64,000 nt of DNA from an uncultured Parafilimonas sp. (GCA_903882935.1 CAIRZB010000001.1:62001-126000); one strand, 5' to 3'; positions 51,089 to 60,088 are shown, numbered from the stretch's first letter. Program-made: numbers and translations. Notes: generated from the letters alone by a model not told the origin.

Positions 51089-53653
51089 CGCCACCCGTAT
51101 AATATCTGCAAATACGCCGCTGGCTGTAACATCTGCACCGGCACCAGCGCCTTTTATTACCAAAGGCTGCTCTGGGTAGCGCTGGGTGTAAAACAACACA
51201 ATATTGTCTTTGCCATACAAATGGTAAAAATCGCTGTCACCGGCAATATGCTGCAAACCGACAGAAGCTTTGCCACCCTCATAGCTGGCCACAAATTTTA
51301 GTTTGCAGTTGTTGGCTGCCGCAGCCTGGTACAATGCTTTAAAATGCGCCTCCTGCTTGGCCATTTCGGCATAAAAGTCGGCAACGCTGCCATTAAAACA
51401 ACTGGCTGGCAAAAAGGTATTGTTGGTAATGTCGTCCATTTCAATCTTCTCACCAGCTTCACGGGCAAGTATCATTATTTTGCGCATAACGTCGGTTCCG
51501 CCAAGGTCAAGGCGAGGGTCGGGTTCTGTGTACCCCTCTTCCTGGGCCTGCTTAACTACGTCTGCAAAAGGCCTGGTGCCGTCGTAATTGTTAAACACAA
51601 AGTTTAACGTGCCAGAAAGCACCGCCTGTATTTTGTTAACCTTGTCGCCGCTTCTCCTTAAATCATTCAGTGTGCCTATCACCGGTAAACCGGCACCCAC
51701 GTTTGTTTCAAACAAAAACAACGCATTGTACTCGTTTGAAAGGGCTTTTAGATGGCTGTAGCTTTCGTAAGAAGATGATGCCGCTATTTTATTGCAAGCG
51801 ACTACCGAAACCGCTTTTGACAACAGCTTGTCGTACACCGAAGCTACGTCGGCATTGGCTGTAACATCCACAAACACTGAGTTACGCAGGTTTTTGCTTA
51901 TCACCGTTTCTACAAAAGCATCCAAGTTGTTATCTTGTGCGTTTTGCAATTGTTCGCGCCAAGTATCTAAATTTATTTCGCTGCCATTGTCAGTAAACAG
52001 CATTTTTTTGCTGTTGGCAATGCCGGTTACGCGTACCTGTAGGTTTAGTTGTTGCAATAAAAATTGCTGCTGTTGCCTTAACTGGCCCAGCAGTTTACTG
52101 CCCACGTTGCCCGCGCCCACCACAAATATGTTTAGTTGTTTGTAGGCTGTTTCAAAAAATGCCTCGTGCAAAACATTCACGCCTTTTTTAATATCGCCGC
52201 CGGATATAACGGCCGATATATTCCTCTCTGAAGAGCCTTGCGCTATCGCCCTTACGTTAATACCGTTACGGCCCAGGGCATCAAACATTTTACCGCTTAT
52301 GCCGGGGTGGTTTTTCATTTTGTCGCCCACTAGGGCAATTATGCAAAGGCCATCCTCCACTTTCAATGGCTCAAGCCTGCCTTGGTTAATCTCCACTTCA
52401 AAGGCCCTGTCAACAAACTCCTTGGCCTTGGCGACATCCGCAGAATTTACTGCCACGCAAATAGAATGTTCGGAAGAGCTTTGGGTGATGAGGATAACGT
52501 TGATGCGCTCATTGGCGAGGGCTTCAAATAGCCTTTTTGAAAAGCCGGGTATGCCTACCATGCCGCTGCCTTCCAAGCTTAGTAATGATACGTTACTGAT
52601 ACCTGAAATACCCGTGATAATGCTGCTGTCGCCCGGGGCTGTCTGACGGTCTCCGTCTGACAGCGTTACGCCACTGTCCAATCCCGTCAGACGGGGGCCG
52701 TCAGACGGGATTGTAGCACGTTCCCCCATTACCGTACCCGCCTCTGCCGGAGCGAAGGTGTTTTTTACCCAGGTGGGTATGTTTAACTTCATTACAGGCT
52801 GTATGGTGGGCGGGTAAATAACCTTGGCGCCAAAATGCGAAAGTTCCATGGCCTCCTGGTACGATATGTGGCTGATGGTTTTTGCGGTGGGTACCCAACG
52901 TGGGTCGGCAGTCATCATGCCTGTTACATCTGTCCAAATCTCTAGGCACGAAGCGTTTAAGGCTGCTGCAAAAATGGCCGCCGTATAGTCGGATCCACCG
53001 CGCCCCAGCGTGGTTACATGCCCTTGCGCATCACTGGCAATAAAACCCGGGGCTAAAAAAACAGTTTCAGCGGAGGAGATTATTACATCGGCAATCAGGT
53101 CGTTGGTAACGCCAAAATTTACCGATGCAAAGCCAAAGTTGCTGTTGGTTTTAATTACTTCGCGGCTGTCAACCCATTGGTGGGCCAGCCCTTCCGCCTT
53201 CATGTAGGCCGAAATGATTTTTGAAGAGAGCAACTCCCCAAAGCTAACGATGCGGTCTTGTATGCGCGGGGATAATTCTTCCAGAAAAAATATGCTGGTG
53301 CAAATCTCCTCCAAGTCGTTGCAATGCTTTTTTATCATGCTCAGGCAAGCGCTTTGGTGTGCCACGGGCAGCAAGCCCCTAACGGCATCCAAGTGCTTTT
53401 TCTCCAGCGAGTCCAATACCTCTTTGTACGTTTCATCTTTCTGTTCAGCCAAGGCACCGGCTTTTAGCAATTGGTCGGTAACGCCGCCCAATGCGGAAAC
53501 CACCACCACCTGCGGCATGGGGTTGGCCTTAATGATGCCAACTGTTTTTTTAATATTTTCAGCATTGGCAACCGAAGAACCACCGAATTTTAACACCTTG
53601 CCATTGTTGCCCAAAGGGCTTTGGCTGCTTATCTCAGTATATTTATTTTGCAT
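51080..53653 (-). CDS. thrA: Bifunctional aspartokinase / homoserine dehydrogenase
   Basis: 857 residues. The aspartokinase part begins KVLKFGGSSVANAENIKKT and includes TLGRGGSDYTAAIFAAAL and the regulatory ACT domains (LLSLEGSGMVGIPGFSKRLF; IIALVGDKMKNHPGISGKMF). The homoserine dehydrogenase part starts near residue 515 with LNIFVVGAGNVGSKLLGQL and contains ETNVGAGLPVIGTLNDLRRS and DPRLDLGGTDVMRKIMIL. It catalyses the first and third steps of the threonine branch. Residues about 314-338 form an extra loop between the kinase core and the ACT domains that is the translation of a CCCGTCAGACGGG repeat. It leads the thr operon, with an exact -7 box 27 bases upstream. Confidence 0.97.
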   Translation of the reverse strand: MQNKYTEISSQSPLGNNGKVLKFGGSSVANAENIKKTVGIIKANPMPQVVVVSALGGVTDQLLKAGALAEQKDETYKEVLDSLEKKHLDAVRGLLPVAHQSACLSMIKKHCNDLEEICTSIFFLEELSPRIQDRIVSFGELLSSKIISAYMKAEGLAHQWVDSREVIKTNSNFGFASVNFGVTNDLIADVIISSAETVFLAPGFIASDAQGHVTTLGRGGSDYTAAIFAAALNASCLEIWTDVTGMMTADPRWVPTAKTISHISYQEAMELSHFGAKVIYPPTIQPVMKLNIPTWVKNTFAPAEAGTVMGERATIPSDGPRLTGLDSGVTLSDGDRQTAPGDSSIITGISGISNVSLLSLEGSGMVGIPGFSKRLFEALANERINVILITQSSSEHSICVAVNSADVAKAKEFVDRAFEVEINQGRLEPLKVEDGLCIIALVGDKMKNHPGISGKMFDALGRNGINVRAIAQGSSERNISAVISGGDIKKGVNVLHEAFFETAYKQLNIFVVGAGNVGSKLLGQLRQQQQFLLQQLNLQVRVTGIANSKKMLFTDNGSEINLDTWREQLQNAQDNNLDAFVETVISKNLRNSVFVDVTANADVASVYDKLLSKAVSVVACNKIAASSSYESYSHLKALSNEYNALFLFETNVGAGLPVIGTLNDLRRSGDKVNKIQAVLSGTLNFVFNNYDGTRPFADVVKQAQEEGYTEPDPRLDLGGTDVMRKIMILAREAGEKIEMDDITNNTFLPASCFNGSVADFYAEMAKQEAHFKALYQAAAANNCKLKFVASYEGGKASVGLQHIAGDSDFYHLYGKDNIVLFYTQRYPEQPLVIKGAGAGADVTASGVFADIIRVARV
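52641..52712. repeat. Palindromic repeat in frame inside thrA (CCCGTCAGACGGG type)
   Basis: GTCTGACGG TCT CCGTCTGAC (52641-52661) is followed 18 bases later by two direct copies of CCGTCAGACGGG, which together form a quasi-palindrome (52680-52712) flanked by AATC and GATT. The 72 bases are translated in frame as part of an Asp/Gly/Thr-rich loop. Confidence 0.78.
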
Positions 53654-54490
53654 AATTGTGTTATCTTTTCACACGCCGGCAAAAGTAATGCTTGGCCCCG
53701 GCTTTGGTATTTCATTTATTATTTTCTTAGCACACCCGCCGCTATACGGTAATTGTAACCACGGATAGTTAATTTTACGGTATTGCCTTTTATCACGAAA
53801 AATAGTATTCTTTTTTATTTCACTTCTTGGTAAGGAAGGCCTGGTATAATATGGCAATGTACAACCCCTTACAGGGTTGTGATAATAGTGGTGGTTGTAG
53901 CAACCATTGCTACGGGCGGTGTGTGGGAGATGATATGTTTGCTATAAATGCTCATATGTTAAATCGGATCGAAGATAGGATATAATTCAATATCACCAAT
54001 TTTAATTTAAAGAATTGGCAAAACTGTTAGAGGATTTCTAAGAAAAGTACAGTTTTTGTCACGTGATGTAAATGCCAGTCGAAATTCTTGGGTTTGTTCA
54101 GGTGGCCAACTCCTATACAATAATCTCCCTACAGGCAGCGAAAGCTAAGGCAGCGCGTATGTGTTACTCCTTTAGCAAAGGATGGTCAATTAGAATTTCA
54201 TCGTTCGTCACACCCGAGGCAAGCCCTTGCAGAATATCCATAACCGTAATCCTGTTCCTTTTATACAAGGCTTGCCGAAACGTATTTCCGGGTCAATTGA
54301 AATGTAAAAAGAAAATTCTTTCATGCGATAAAGCTTTATGCTTTTCAAGTTCATCGTATTTTCAAAGCGAATACAAACCCTTTTATAAAGTCTTCAATAA
54401 CAGCAAAGTCTTTTCATCAACTTTCAGAAAATACACGTTCAATTTTCAAAACCAAAGGCAAGTGCCTGCATTATTGGGGGATTTTATCAC
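53654..54490. other. 837-base intergenic region upstream of thrA
   Basis: It holds the thrA promoter box (53680-53687), a seven-base inverted repeat ACAACCC/GGGTTGT at 53861-53880, and the 3' flank of the aldehyde dehydrogenase gene. An open frame on the plus strand from 54072 runs antisense into that gene and lacks protein-like features. No RNA gene was recognised. Confidence 0.45.
53680..53687 (-). promoter_or_regulatory. Bacteroidota -7 box TACTTTTG for the thr operon
   Basis: An exact TAnnTTTG match on the minus strand with 26 bases between the box and the thrA ATG. No leader peptide rich in Thr or Ile codons is apparent in the short leader. Confidence 0.6.
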
Positions 54491-55873
54491 TCACTTTATA
54501 AACCACTTAAACAAACCAAGCTTGCCCTTAAATGGGGGGTATTTTAGTGCTGGGTTAAACCATACCGGTGTTTTCATAACCGGTTTTAAACGGGTAAAAG
54601 TATCAAAAGTAAATTTACCATGGTAGGCACCCATGCCGCTAAAGCCCACCCCGCCAAAAGGCAGGTGGTGGTTGGTAAAATGCACATCGGCATTGTTAAT
54701 GCAGCCGCCGCCAAAAGGGGTGCTTTCTATCCACTCCTTTTCAACGGCTTTGCTGGCGGTAAAAAGGTAAAAAGCCAGTGGGTTGGCATGTTGCCGTACT
54801 ATTTGCATGGCCTCGTTGCGGCTGTTGAAGGTTAAAACCGGCAGTATTGGGCCAAATATTTCCTCTTGCATTACAGTCGCATCCGGCAAAATATTGTCTA
54901 ACATTGTGGGGGCGATAAATAGGGTAGCCTTGTTGTGTTCGCCCCCGGCTATAATGCGCCCTTGCTGCAAATATTTTACCAATGTATCAAAACGCTTTTC
55001 GTTAATAATTTTGCCCAATTCATAGCTCGCCTGCTTATCCTTGCCATAAAAGCCATCAAGGCAAGCCAGCATTTCCGCTATCAACGCCTCTTTTACCGAG
55101 TCATGTACCAGCAAATAATCCGGGGCTATGCAGGTTTGGCCTGCGTTTAAAAACTTGCCCATCACAATTCGTTTTGCGGCCACAGCCACATTGGCATCAG
55201 CCTCAACTATGGCCGGGCTTTTGCCGCCCAGCTCCAAGGTTACCGGCACCAGCTGTTCTGCAGCCATTTTGTACACAGCTTTACCTACGGGGATGCTGCC
55301 AGTGTAAAAAATATGGTCGAACCGAAAGTTTTGAACCATGTTCGGCACCACTTCGGCACCGTCGCCCTGTGCCACAAGCACATAGTGCTTTGGGTAAATG
55401 CTGTCAATAATTGTTTGCAATATACCAGCCGTGGCCGGTGCATACTCTGACGGTTTTATTGCTACACAGTTGCCGCCGGCAATGGCCCCAACTAACGGTA
55501 TAAGACACAGTTGCAAAGGGTAGTTCCAAGGTGCAATCACCAGCACCACCCCCAGTGCATCCCGGTAGATTTTACTTTGCGATGGCAGGTTGGCCAAATC
55601 GGTAGCCACACGCTTTGGTTTCATCCATTTCTGCAGGTTTTTTAACGCCACCGTAATTTCTGCATACACCAAACCTGTTTCTGATACATATGCTTCCTCT
55701 GGGCTTTTGTGCAAATCGGCAAAAAGTGCGTCATTAATAGCCTGCTCGTGTTGTTGTATAGCCAAACGCAGTGTAAGCAGCTGCTGCTGCCTAAACGCAT
55801 AGGATCTAGTTGCACCGCTTTCAAAGTAGTTGCGTAGGCTAGTAAGCTCGTTGGAATATGACTGGGTGTTCAT
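54491..55873 (-). CDS. Aldehyde dehydrogenase, ALDH3-like
   Basis: 460 residues, the short form typical of ALDH3/fatty-aldehyde dehydrogenases. Visible features: VVLVIAPWNYPLQLCLIPLV, KPSEYAPATAGIL, the catalytic Glu in VTLELGGKSPAIV, the catalytic Cys in FLNAGQTCIAPDYLLV, then EEIFGPILPVLTF and LPFGGVGFSGMGAYHGKFTF. It oxidises aldehydes with NAD(P), in the cytoplasm or bound to the membrane through the C-terminal hydrophobic tail. The gene stands alone. No clear -7 box precedes it. Confidence 0.95.
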   Translation of the reverse strand: MNTQSYSNELTSLRNYFESGATRSYAFRQQQLLTLRLAIQQHEQAINDALFADLHKSPEEAYVSETGLVYAEITVALKNLQKWMKPKRVATDLANLPSQSKIYRDALGVVLVIAPWNYPLQLCLIPLVGAIAGGNCVAIKPSEYAPATAGILQTIIDSIYPKHYVLVAQGDGAEVVPNMVQNFRFDHIFYTGSIPVGKAVYKMAAEQLVPVTLELGGKSPAIVEADANVAVAAKRIVMGKFLNAGQTCIAPDYLLVHDSVKEALIAEMLACLDGFYGKDKQASYELGKIINEKRFDTLVKYLQQGRIIAGGEHNKATLFIAPTMLDNILPDATVMQEEIFGPILPVLTFNSRNEAMQIVRQHANPLAFYLFTASKAVEKEWIESTPFGGGCINNADVHFTNHHLPFGGVGFSGMGAYHGKFTFDTFTRLKPVMKTPVWFNPALKYPPFKGKLGLFKWFIK

Positions 55874-56053
55874 GTTTTTTTTGGTTGGTATGTGTTACCG
55901 GCAAGTTATGTTTTTACCTTATTTGCATAAAATATTGTCTGCAACCGCAATAACAGCCGCATTCATATATAAAATTTTGTCGTACAGCGGCGTTTCGATA
56001 AATTCATGCCCTCAAATTTAAATTTTTATTTCACTTTCTAACATTGCATTAGC

Positions 56054-57526
56054 ATGAACAACAATGAGCAAAACAACAACACCTCATCGCGTAGGAACTT
56101 TATACGCAATACTGCCACTGCGTTTGCCGGGCTGTATATCGTTCCACGCCATGTAATGGGCAGGGGTTTTTTAGCACCGAGTGACAAACTCACGATTGCG
56201 AGTATTGGCGCAGGTGGCAAAGGCGCTGATGATATTAATCATTTTTACAAGAGTGGCAAAGCAAATATTGCCTACCTGTGCGATGTAGATGACAGGCAGG
56301 CTGTGGACAGCCGTAAGCTGTTGCCGAATGCAAAATATTATAAAGATTTCCGTGAGATGCTGGATAAGGAAGGTAAATCAATTGATGCCGTTTCCGTTTC
56401 CACGCCAGACCACACACATGCGGTGGCTGCCATGGCCGCCATGCAGCTTGGCAAGCACGTGTACGTTCAAAAGCCCATGAGCCACGACATTTACGAGGCC
56501 CGCAAAATGACCGAAGCAGCACGGGAGCATAAAGTGGTTAGCCAAATGGGTAACCAAGGTGCCAGCGGCGATGGCGTTAGGCAATTGGTTGATTGGTACA
56601 AGGCCGGCCTTATTGGCGATGTTACCGAAGTATTTTGTTTTACCGACAGGCCGGTTTGGCCCCAGGGCATTTTACGGCCGACCACAGTTTCGCCCATACC
56701 AGCGGAACTGGATTTTGACCTATGGCTGGGCACGGCCCCTAAAAAAGACTATTTTGAAGGCCTGCTGCCTTTTAACTGGCGCGGTTGGTGGGACTATGGC
56801 ACCGGCGCCCTTGGTGACATGGGCTGCCACATTATAGCCCCTCCGTTCCAAGTACTTGAGTTGGGTTACCCAATTTCTGCAGAATGTAGTGTTGCCACCC
56901 GGTATTTTGAAAACTGGCATTGGATGTATTCACCAGACAGCGGGCCGATTGCATCGCACACTACAATGGTGTTTGAAGTTAAAAAACGCCATGGCGGCGG
57001 CACCCACCAAATGAAGCTGCATTGGATGGATGGCGGCATACAACCGGAGAGGCCCGAGGAACTTGGCCCTAACGAAGAAATGGGCGACGGTGGTAACGGC
57101 GTTATTTTTGTTGGTACCAAAGGCAAAATGATGTGTGGCACCTACGGTGTAAACCCACAATTGTTGCCAACCTCCAAAACAAAAGAAACCACGGTGCCCC
57201 AAACGATTGAGCGCGTTCCAGGCAATGCCGAAGGCCATTACAAGGCTTGGGTGGAAGCTTGTATTGCTGGTTATGGCAGCAAAGAGGCCAACAGCCTTAG
57301 CTCAAGGTTTGATATTGCAGGCCCTTTAACAGAAACAGTGTTGATGGGTAACTTGGCCATACGTAGTGCCAACCTCCAGAAAAAGGAAGCCAATGGCGAT
57401 ATTAACTACCCCGGCCGACACATTAAATTGGTTTGGGATGGCCCTAACATGAAGATTACCAACTTTGACGATGCCAACCAGTTTGTAAAGCGTACTTACA
57501 GGGATGGCTGGAGCCTAGGGGTGTAA
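56054..57526 (+). CDS. Exported Gfo/Idh/MocA family oxidoreductase
   Basis: 490 residues. The N terminus SRRNFIRNTATAFAGLYIVP is a Tat-type signal (RRxF), as is common for Bacteroidota members exported to the periplasm. A Rossmann domain follows (LTIASIGAGGKGADDINHFY; AYLCDVDDRQAVDSRKLLPN; AVSVSTPDHTHAVAAMAAMQ; KHVYVQKPMSHDIYEARKM with the conserved EKP-like QKP Lys). The C-terminal domain includes WWDYGTGALGDMGCHIIAPP with the catalytic His region. Such enzymes oxidise sugars or glycosides with a tightly bound NAD(P). A DUF1080 protein, a known functional companion, is present in the window at 18.8-19.8 kb. Confidence 0.93.
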   Translation: MNNNEQNNNTSSRRNFIRNTATAFAGLYIVPRHVMGRGFLAPSDKLTIASIGAGGKGADDINHFYKSGKANIAYLCDVDDRQAVDSRKLLPNAKYYKDFREMLDKEGKSIDAVSVSTPDHTHAVAAMAAMQLGKHVYVQKPMSHDIYEARKMTEAAREHKVVSQMGNQGASGDGVRQLVDWYKAGLIGDVTEVFCFTDRPVWPQGILRPTTVSPIPAELDFDLWLGTAPKKDYFEGLLPFNWRGWWDYGTGALGDMGCHIIAPPFQVLELGYPISAECSVATRYFENWHWMYSPDSGPIASHTTMVFEVKKRHGGGTHQMKLHWMDGGIQPERPEELGPNEEMGDGGNGVIFVGTKGKMMCGTYGVNPQLLPTSKTKETTVPQTIERVPGNAEGHYKAWVEACIAGYGSKEANSLSSRFDIAGPLTETVLMGNLAIRSANLQKKEANGDINYPGRHIKLVWDGPNMKITNFDDANQFVKRTYRDGWSLGV

Positions 57527-57532
57527 CACAGG

Positions 57533-57563
57533 GTCATTAAGTCATTAGTCAATAGGTCATTAA
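57533..57563 (+). repeat. GTCATTA-type repeat, four units of 7-8 bases
   Basis: GTCATTAA, GTCATTA, GTCAATAG and GTCATTAA follow each other without gaps directly after the oxidoreductase stop. The period alternates between seven and eight bases. Confidence 0.5.
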
Positions 57564-57601
57564 AAGGGATGCTATCTTCAAAAAGGATAGCATCCTTTTT
57601 T
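57562..57601 (+). terminator. Rho-independent terminator
   Basis: The stem AAAAGGGATGCTATC / GATAGCATCCTTTTT with a nine-base loop and a T run. It ends the oxidoreductase transcript. Confidence 0.88.
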
Positions 57602-57789
57602 GTACCATATGTAAAAAAGCGGATGATTTGTTATTACGCTCATCTTTAATTACTCCTTGACCAATGGACTGCTGACCAAATAACTTTGTTTATCCTATAC
57701 TTTGGGAAATAAAAAAGCGAATGGCAATCTAATGCTATCCGCCCTAATCACTTATTAATTAATGACTTATTGAACCATTTACTAGTATA

Positions 57790-58440
57790 TTATCCCGGCA
57801 GGCGCGGTATATGTTTTTCCAGTTCCTTTATTTGTGCAACAACCTCTTTAGTGGTAGGTTTTAACGCTTTGGCCTTACGGAAAAAATCTTTCGCAGCGCG
57901 AAACTCGCGTTTGTTCATAAATATTTGGCACATGCTTAAATAGGCTACTGCCTCACTCTCCTTGTCGTGTATGCCTGCGCGTATGGCGGCACGTATGTAA
58001 CCTTCGCCTGCCCTAAAATCACCTTTTTGCAAAGCCATCATGCCCAACTGTAATTTGTTGGCACCTTCTGCCTCTGGCATGGCCGACCCAAGCGACGAAC
58101 TCATTTTAAGGTGCTTTTCGGCAGCGTCAAAATCTTGGTTCATCATCGCCAGGTTTCCCTTTACTGTGTAGTAGGTTGAACGGATGGGTTTGTACAACAG
58201 GCTTGGGAACCATATACTGTTGAGTATTTTTTCCACTTCTTCCACATTGCCCTGTTCCATAGGCTCCTGTATTAACCGCATAGGCCCAACAAAAAAGTTC
58301 GAGAATAGCCCGATGACTGCCAAAAAATACAATATAAAAGCAGGCCAAAAACCGCTGCTTATATTAACCAATACCGCCAATATAACCGCCAGAATGCTCA
58401 GCCAAAAACGGTACTTAATTACAAGGTTATAAAACTTCAT
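57790..58440 (-). CDS. TPR-containing membrane protein
   Basis: 216 residues. The first 55 hold one or two hydrophobic helices (YRFWLSILAVILAVLVNISS and WPAFILYFLAVIGLFSNFF). From about residue 60 the chain is a helical repeat region of TPR type: NVEEVEKILNSIWFPSLLYK, NLAMMNQDFDAAEKHLKMSS, GMMALQKGDFRAGEGYIRAA and MNKREFRAAKDFFRKAKALK. It is probably an inner-membrane protein with a cytoplasmic scaffold domain. An exact -7 box lies 18 bases upstream. Function unknown. Confidence 0.78.
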   Translation of the reverse strand: MKFYNLVIKYRFWLSILAVILAVLVNISSGFWPAFILYFLAVIGLFSNFFVGPMRLIQEPMEQGNVEEVEKILNSIWFPSLLYKPIRSTYYTVKGNLAMMNQDFDAAEKHLKMSSSLGSAMPEAEGANKLQLGMMALQKGDFRAGEGYIRAAIRAGIHDKESEAVAYLSMCQIFMNKREFRAAKDFFRKAKALKPTTKEVVAQIKELEKHIPRLPG

Positions 58441-58458
58441 ACATTTTTATTAGAGGCG

Positions 58459-58466
58459 CAAAGATA
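58459..58466 (-). promoter_or_regulatory. Bacteroidota -7 box TATCTTTG
   Basis: An exact TAnnTTTG match on the minus strand, 18 bases before the ATG at 58440. The heptamer array at 58471 starts directly upstream of it. Confidence 0.6.
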
Positions 58467-58470
58467 GACA

Positions 58471-58715
58471 GTTTCCGGTTTCCAGTTTGTAGTTTATAGT
58501 TTATATGGAGGATGTTAAGGGAGAAAATTTGGTGGTATTATTATTTAACTTTAATCCCTAAACGGTTTATAGTTTGTAGCTTACATAGAAGGTGATTAAT
58601 GAGTAAATAAAATGGCTACCTTTTTTAGCTTGAACCCATATTTGTATATTCCGCTTCTGGGCTGTGAAAATGCTCCTGATTTCCTACACTATTATCCTCC
58701 ATGTAAACTACAAAC
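58471..58715. repeat. Cluster of three heptamer arrays, one inverted
   Basis: Array 1 (58471-58505): GTTTCCG, GTTTCCA, GTTTGTA, GTTTATA, GTTTATA, then TGGAGGA. Array 2 (58565-58585): GTTTATA, GTTTGTA, GCTTACA, then TAGAAGG. Array 3 (58702-58715), inverted: GTTTGTA, GTTTACA on the minus strand, then TGGAGGAT. The shared TGGAGGA-like flank suggests copies of one larger unit. Array 3 reaches the stop codon of the glycosyltransferase gene. Confidence 0.75.
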
Positions 58716-59869
58716 TATTTAACCGTCCTGCCCTTCCATTCATACTGCCCAAATTTGCCCAACCAGCCAGATATTATGGTGTACATAATATGGAAAGGCT
58801 GCATAAACGGAAACCACCACAGCAGTTTTTGCAGCCTGTAAAACTTGGCAACTTCCTTCATAAACCCTATTTCACAAACTGTTTTACCCAGCACCAACAG
58901 CATCCAATAGGTAAAAAAGGGGTGATAAAAAATGCTTATAAAAGGCAGAATAAAAAGATAGGCGTTTAACAAATACACCAACAGCAGAACCCAAAATATC
59001 CGCTTATCCTCGTAGCTGGTGGCTTTGCTGGCCCAACGTATCCGTTGGTTGATGAAAGCTTTCCAATCACCCATGGGTTCCGTTAATATAATGGCACCCG
59101 GCGAAAACAAGTAGCCCGTTTTGCCAGGAAAACGGGTATTTATTTTGTGCATCAGCAGCATATCGTCGCCGCTGGCAATGTTGTCCACGCCTTTAAAACC
59201 GTTTACTGCTGCAAAGGCAGCCTTGCTGTACGCAAGGTTGGCGCCATTACACATGTTGTGGAAGCCGGCAGACACCGAGGCTGCCGTAATGCCCTGCAGG
59301 CTTAAAAAATCAAGGCATTGGAACACCGAAATAAAGCTGCCCTTGTTGGTAAACATTACCGGCGCAGCCACAAACACGGCATCAGACTGAGCGATATAAG
59401 CATCATACAATTGCAGCCAGTTGTTAGGCGCGGTGCAGTCAGCATCGGTAGTTATTATCCATTCATTCGCAGCATCGTTAATGGCCAATTCAATGGCCTT
59501 TTTTTTGTAAGAATTTAGTTTGCTCTCTACCCAGTCTGCCAACTTTAGTAGCCTAACATTAGGGTAGGTTTGCTGTAACTGGCTAACCAACAGCGGTGTG
59601 GGATCTGTTGAAAAATCGTCGGCGACAATAATTTCATACAACTCTTTGGGATAGCTGTTTGCTAATATGGATAGGATGCATTTTTCGATGTTATGTGCCT
59701 CGTTGCGCGCGGGTATAATAATGCTGAAACGGTTACGCGGCAGGGCACTGCCCGGCTCAAATGGCTTTAACTTGCCAAACCAGTTTTCGTAGCTAAAAAT
59801 AAGTATGCAGTAGCCACAAAACAGGATTAAAAAAAGTATGATGTTAAGAAAAATAAACACATCCCACAT
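58715..59869 (-). CDS. Membrane-bound family 2 glycosyltransferase
   Basis: 384 residues from the ATG at 59869; an upstream TTG is less likely. One N-terminal helix (about 3-25) precedes the GT-A domain: RFSIIIPARNEAHNIEKCIL, YEIIVADDFSTDPTP, the DxD in WIITTDADCTAP, and MCNGANLAYSKAAFAAVNG; the acceptor-site motif is INQRIRWASK. Two or three C-terminal helices (WVLLLVYLLNAYLFILPFIS onward) follow. It is a processive or lipid-directed transferase at the inner membrane. The donor and acceptor are unknown. A further glycosyltransferase begins at 63.5 kb. Confidence 0.9.
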   Translation of the reverse strand: MWDVFIFLNIILFLILFCGYCILIFSYENWFGKLKPFEPGSALPRNRFSIIIPARNEAHNIEKCILSILANSYPKELYEIIVADDFSTDPTPLLVSQLQQTYPNVRLLKLADWVESKLNSYKKKAIELAINDAANEWIITTDADCTAPNNWLQLYDAYIAQSDAVFVAAPVMFTNKGSFISVFQCLDFLSLQGITAASVSAGFHNMCNGANLAYSKAAFAAVNGFKGVDNIASGDDMLLMHKINTRFPGKTGYLFSPGAIILTEPMGDWKAFINQRIRWASKATSYEDKRIFWVLLLVYLLNAYLFILPFISIFYHPFFTYWMLLVLGKTVCEIGFMKEVAKFYRLQKLLWWFPFMQPFHIMYTIISGWLGKFGQYEWKGRTVK

Positions 59870-59917
59870 AAGTAAAGGTTTCAAAATAACTTAAGCGCCT
59901 TGGTTGCTTCAGCCGTC

Positions 59918-60021
59918 ATACCTGCGAAGGCAGGTATCTTCTAAATGATGAACGAACCCGTCCGAACGGTTCATACGGGCGGGCCTGACTAATTTTGTGA
60001 GATTCCTGCCTTCGCAGGTAT
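59918..60021. repeat. Compound inverted repeat (CCTGCCTTCGCAGG type)
   Basis: A 17-base perfect inverted pair, ATACCTGCGAAGGCAGG (59918-59934) and CCTGCCTTCGCAGGTAT (60005-60021), each half itself being a small hairpin. A second pair (CCCGT/ACGGG) lies between them. It occupies the gap between two minus-strand genes. Confidence 0.82.
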
Positions 60022-60088
60022 TACACTGCTGGTCTTCTTATTTATGACGTTTTTTTGCAGGGTCACCTATTGGCAAAGAAAACCAATA

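Noticed and set aside
54328-54340. Palindrome ATAAAGCTTTAT in the thrA-ALDH gap
   Set aside because: A 12-base AT-rich palindrome without further context is not distinguishable from chance.
54072-54626. 184-codon plus-strand open frame near the aldehyde dehydrogenase gene
   Set aside because: Its 3' third is antisense to the conserved end of the aldehyde dehydrogenase, and the rest has no protein-like composition or recognisable motif.
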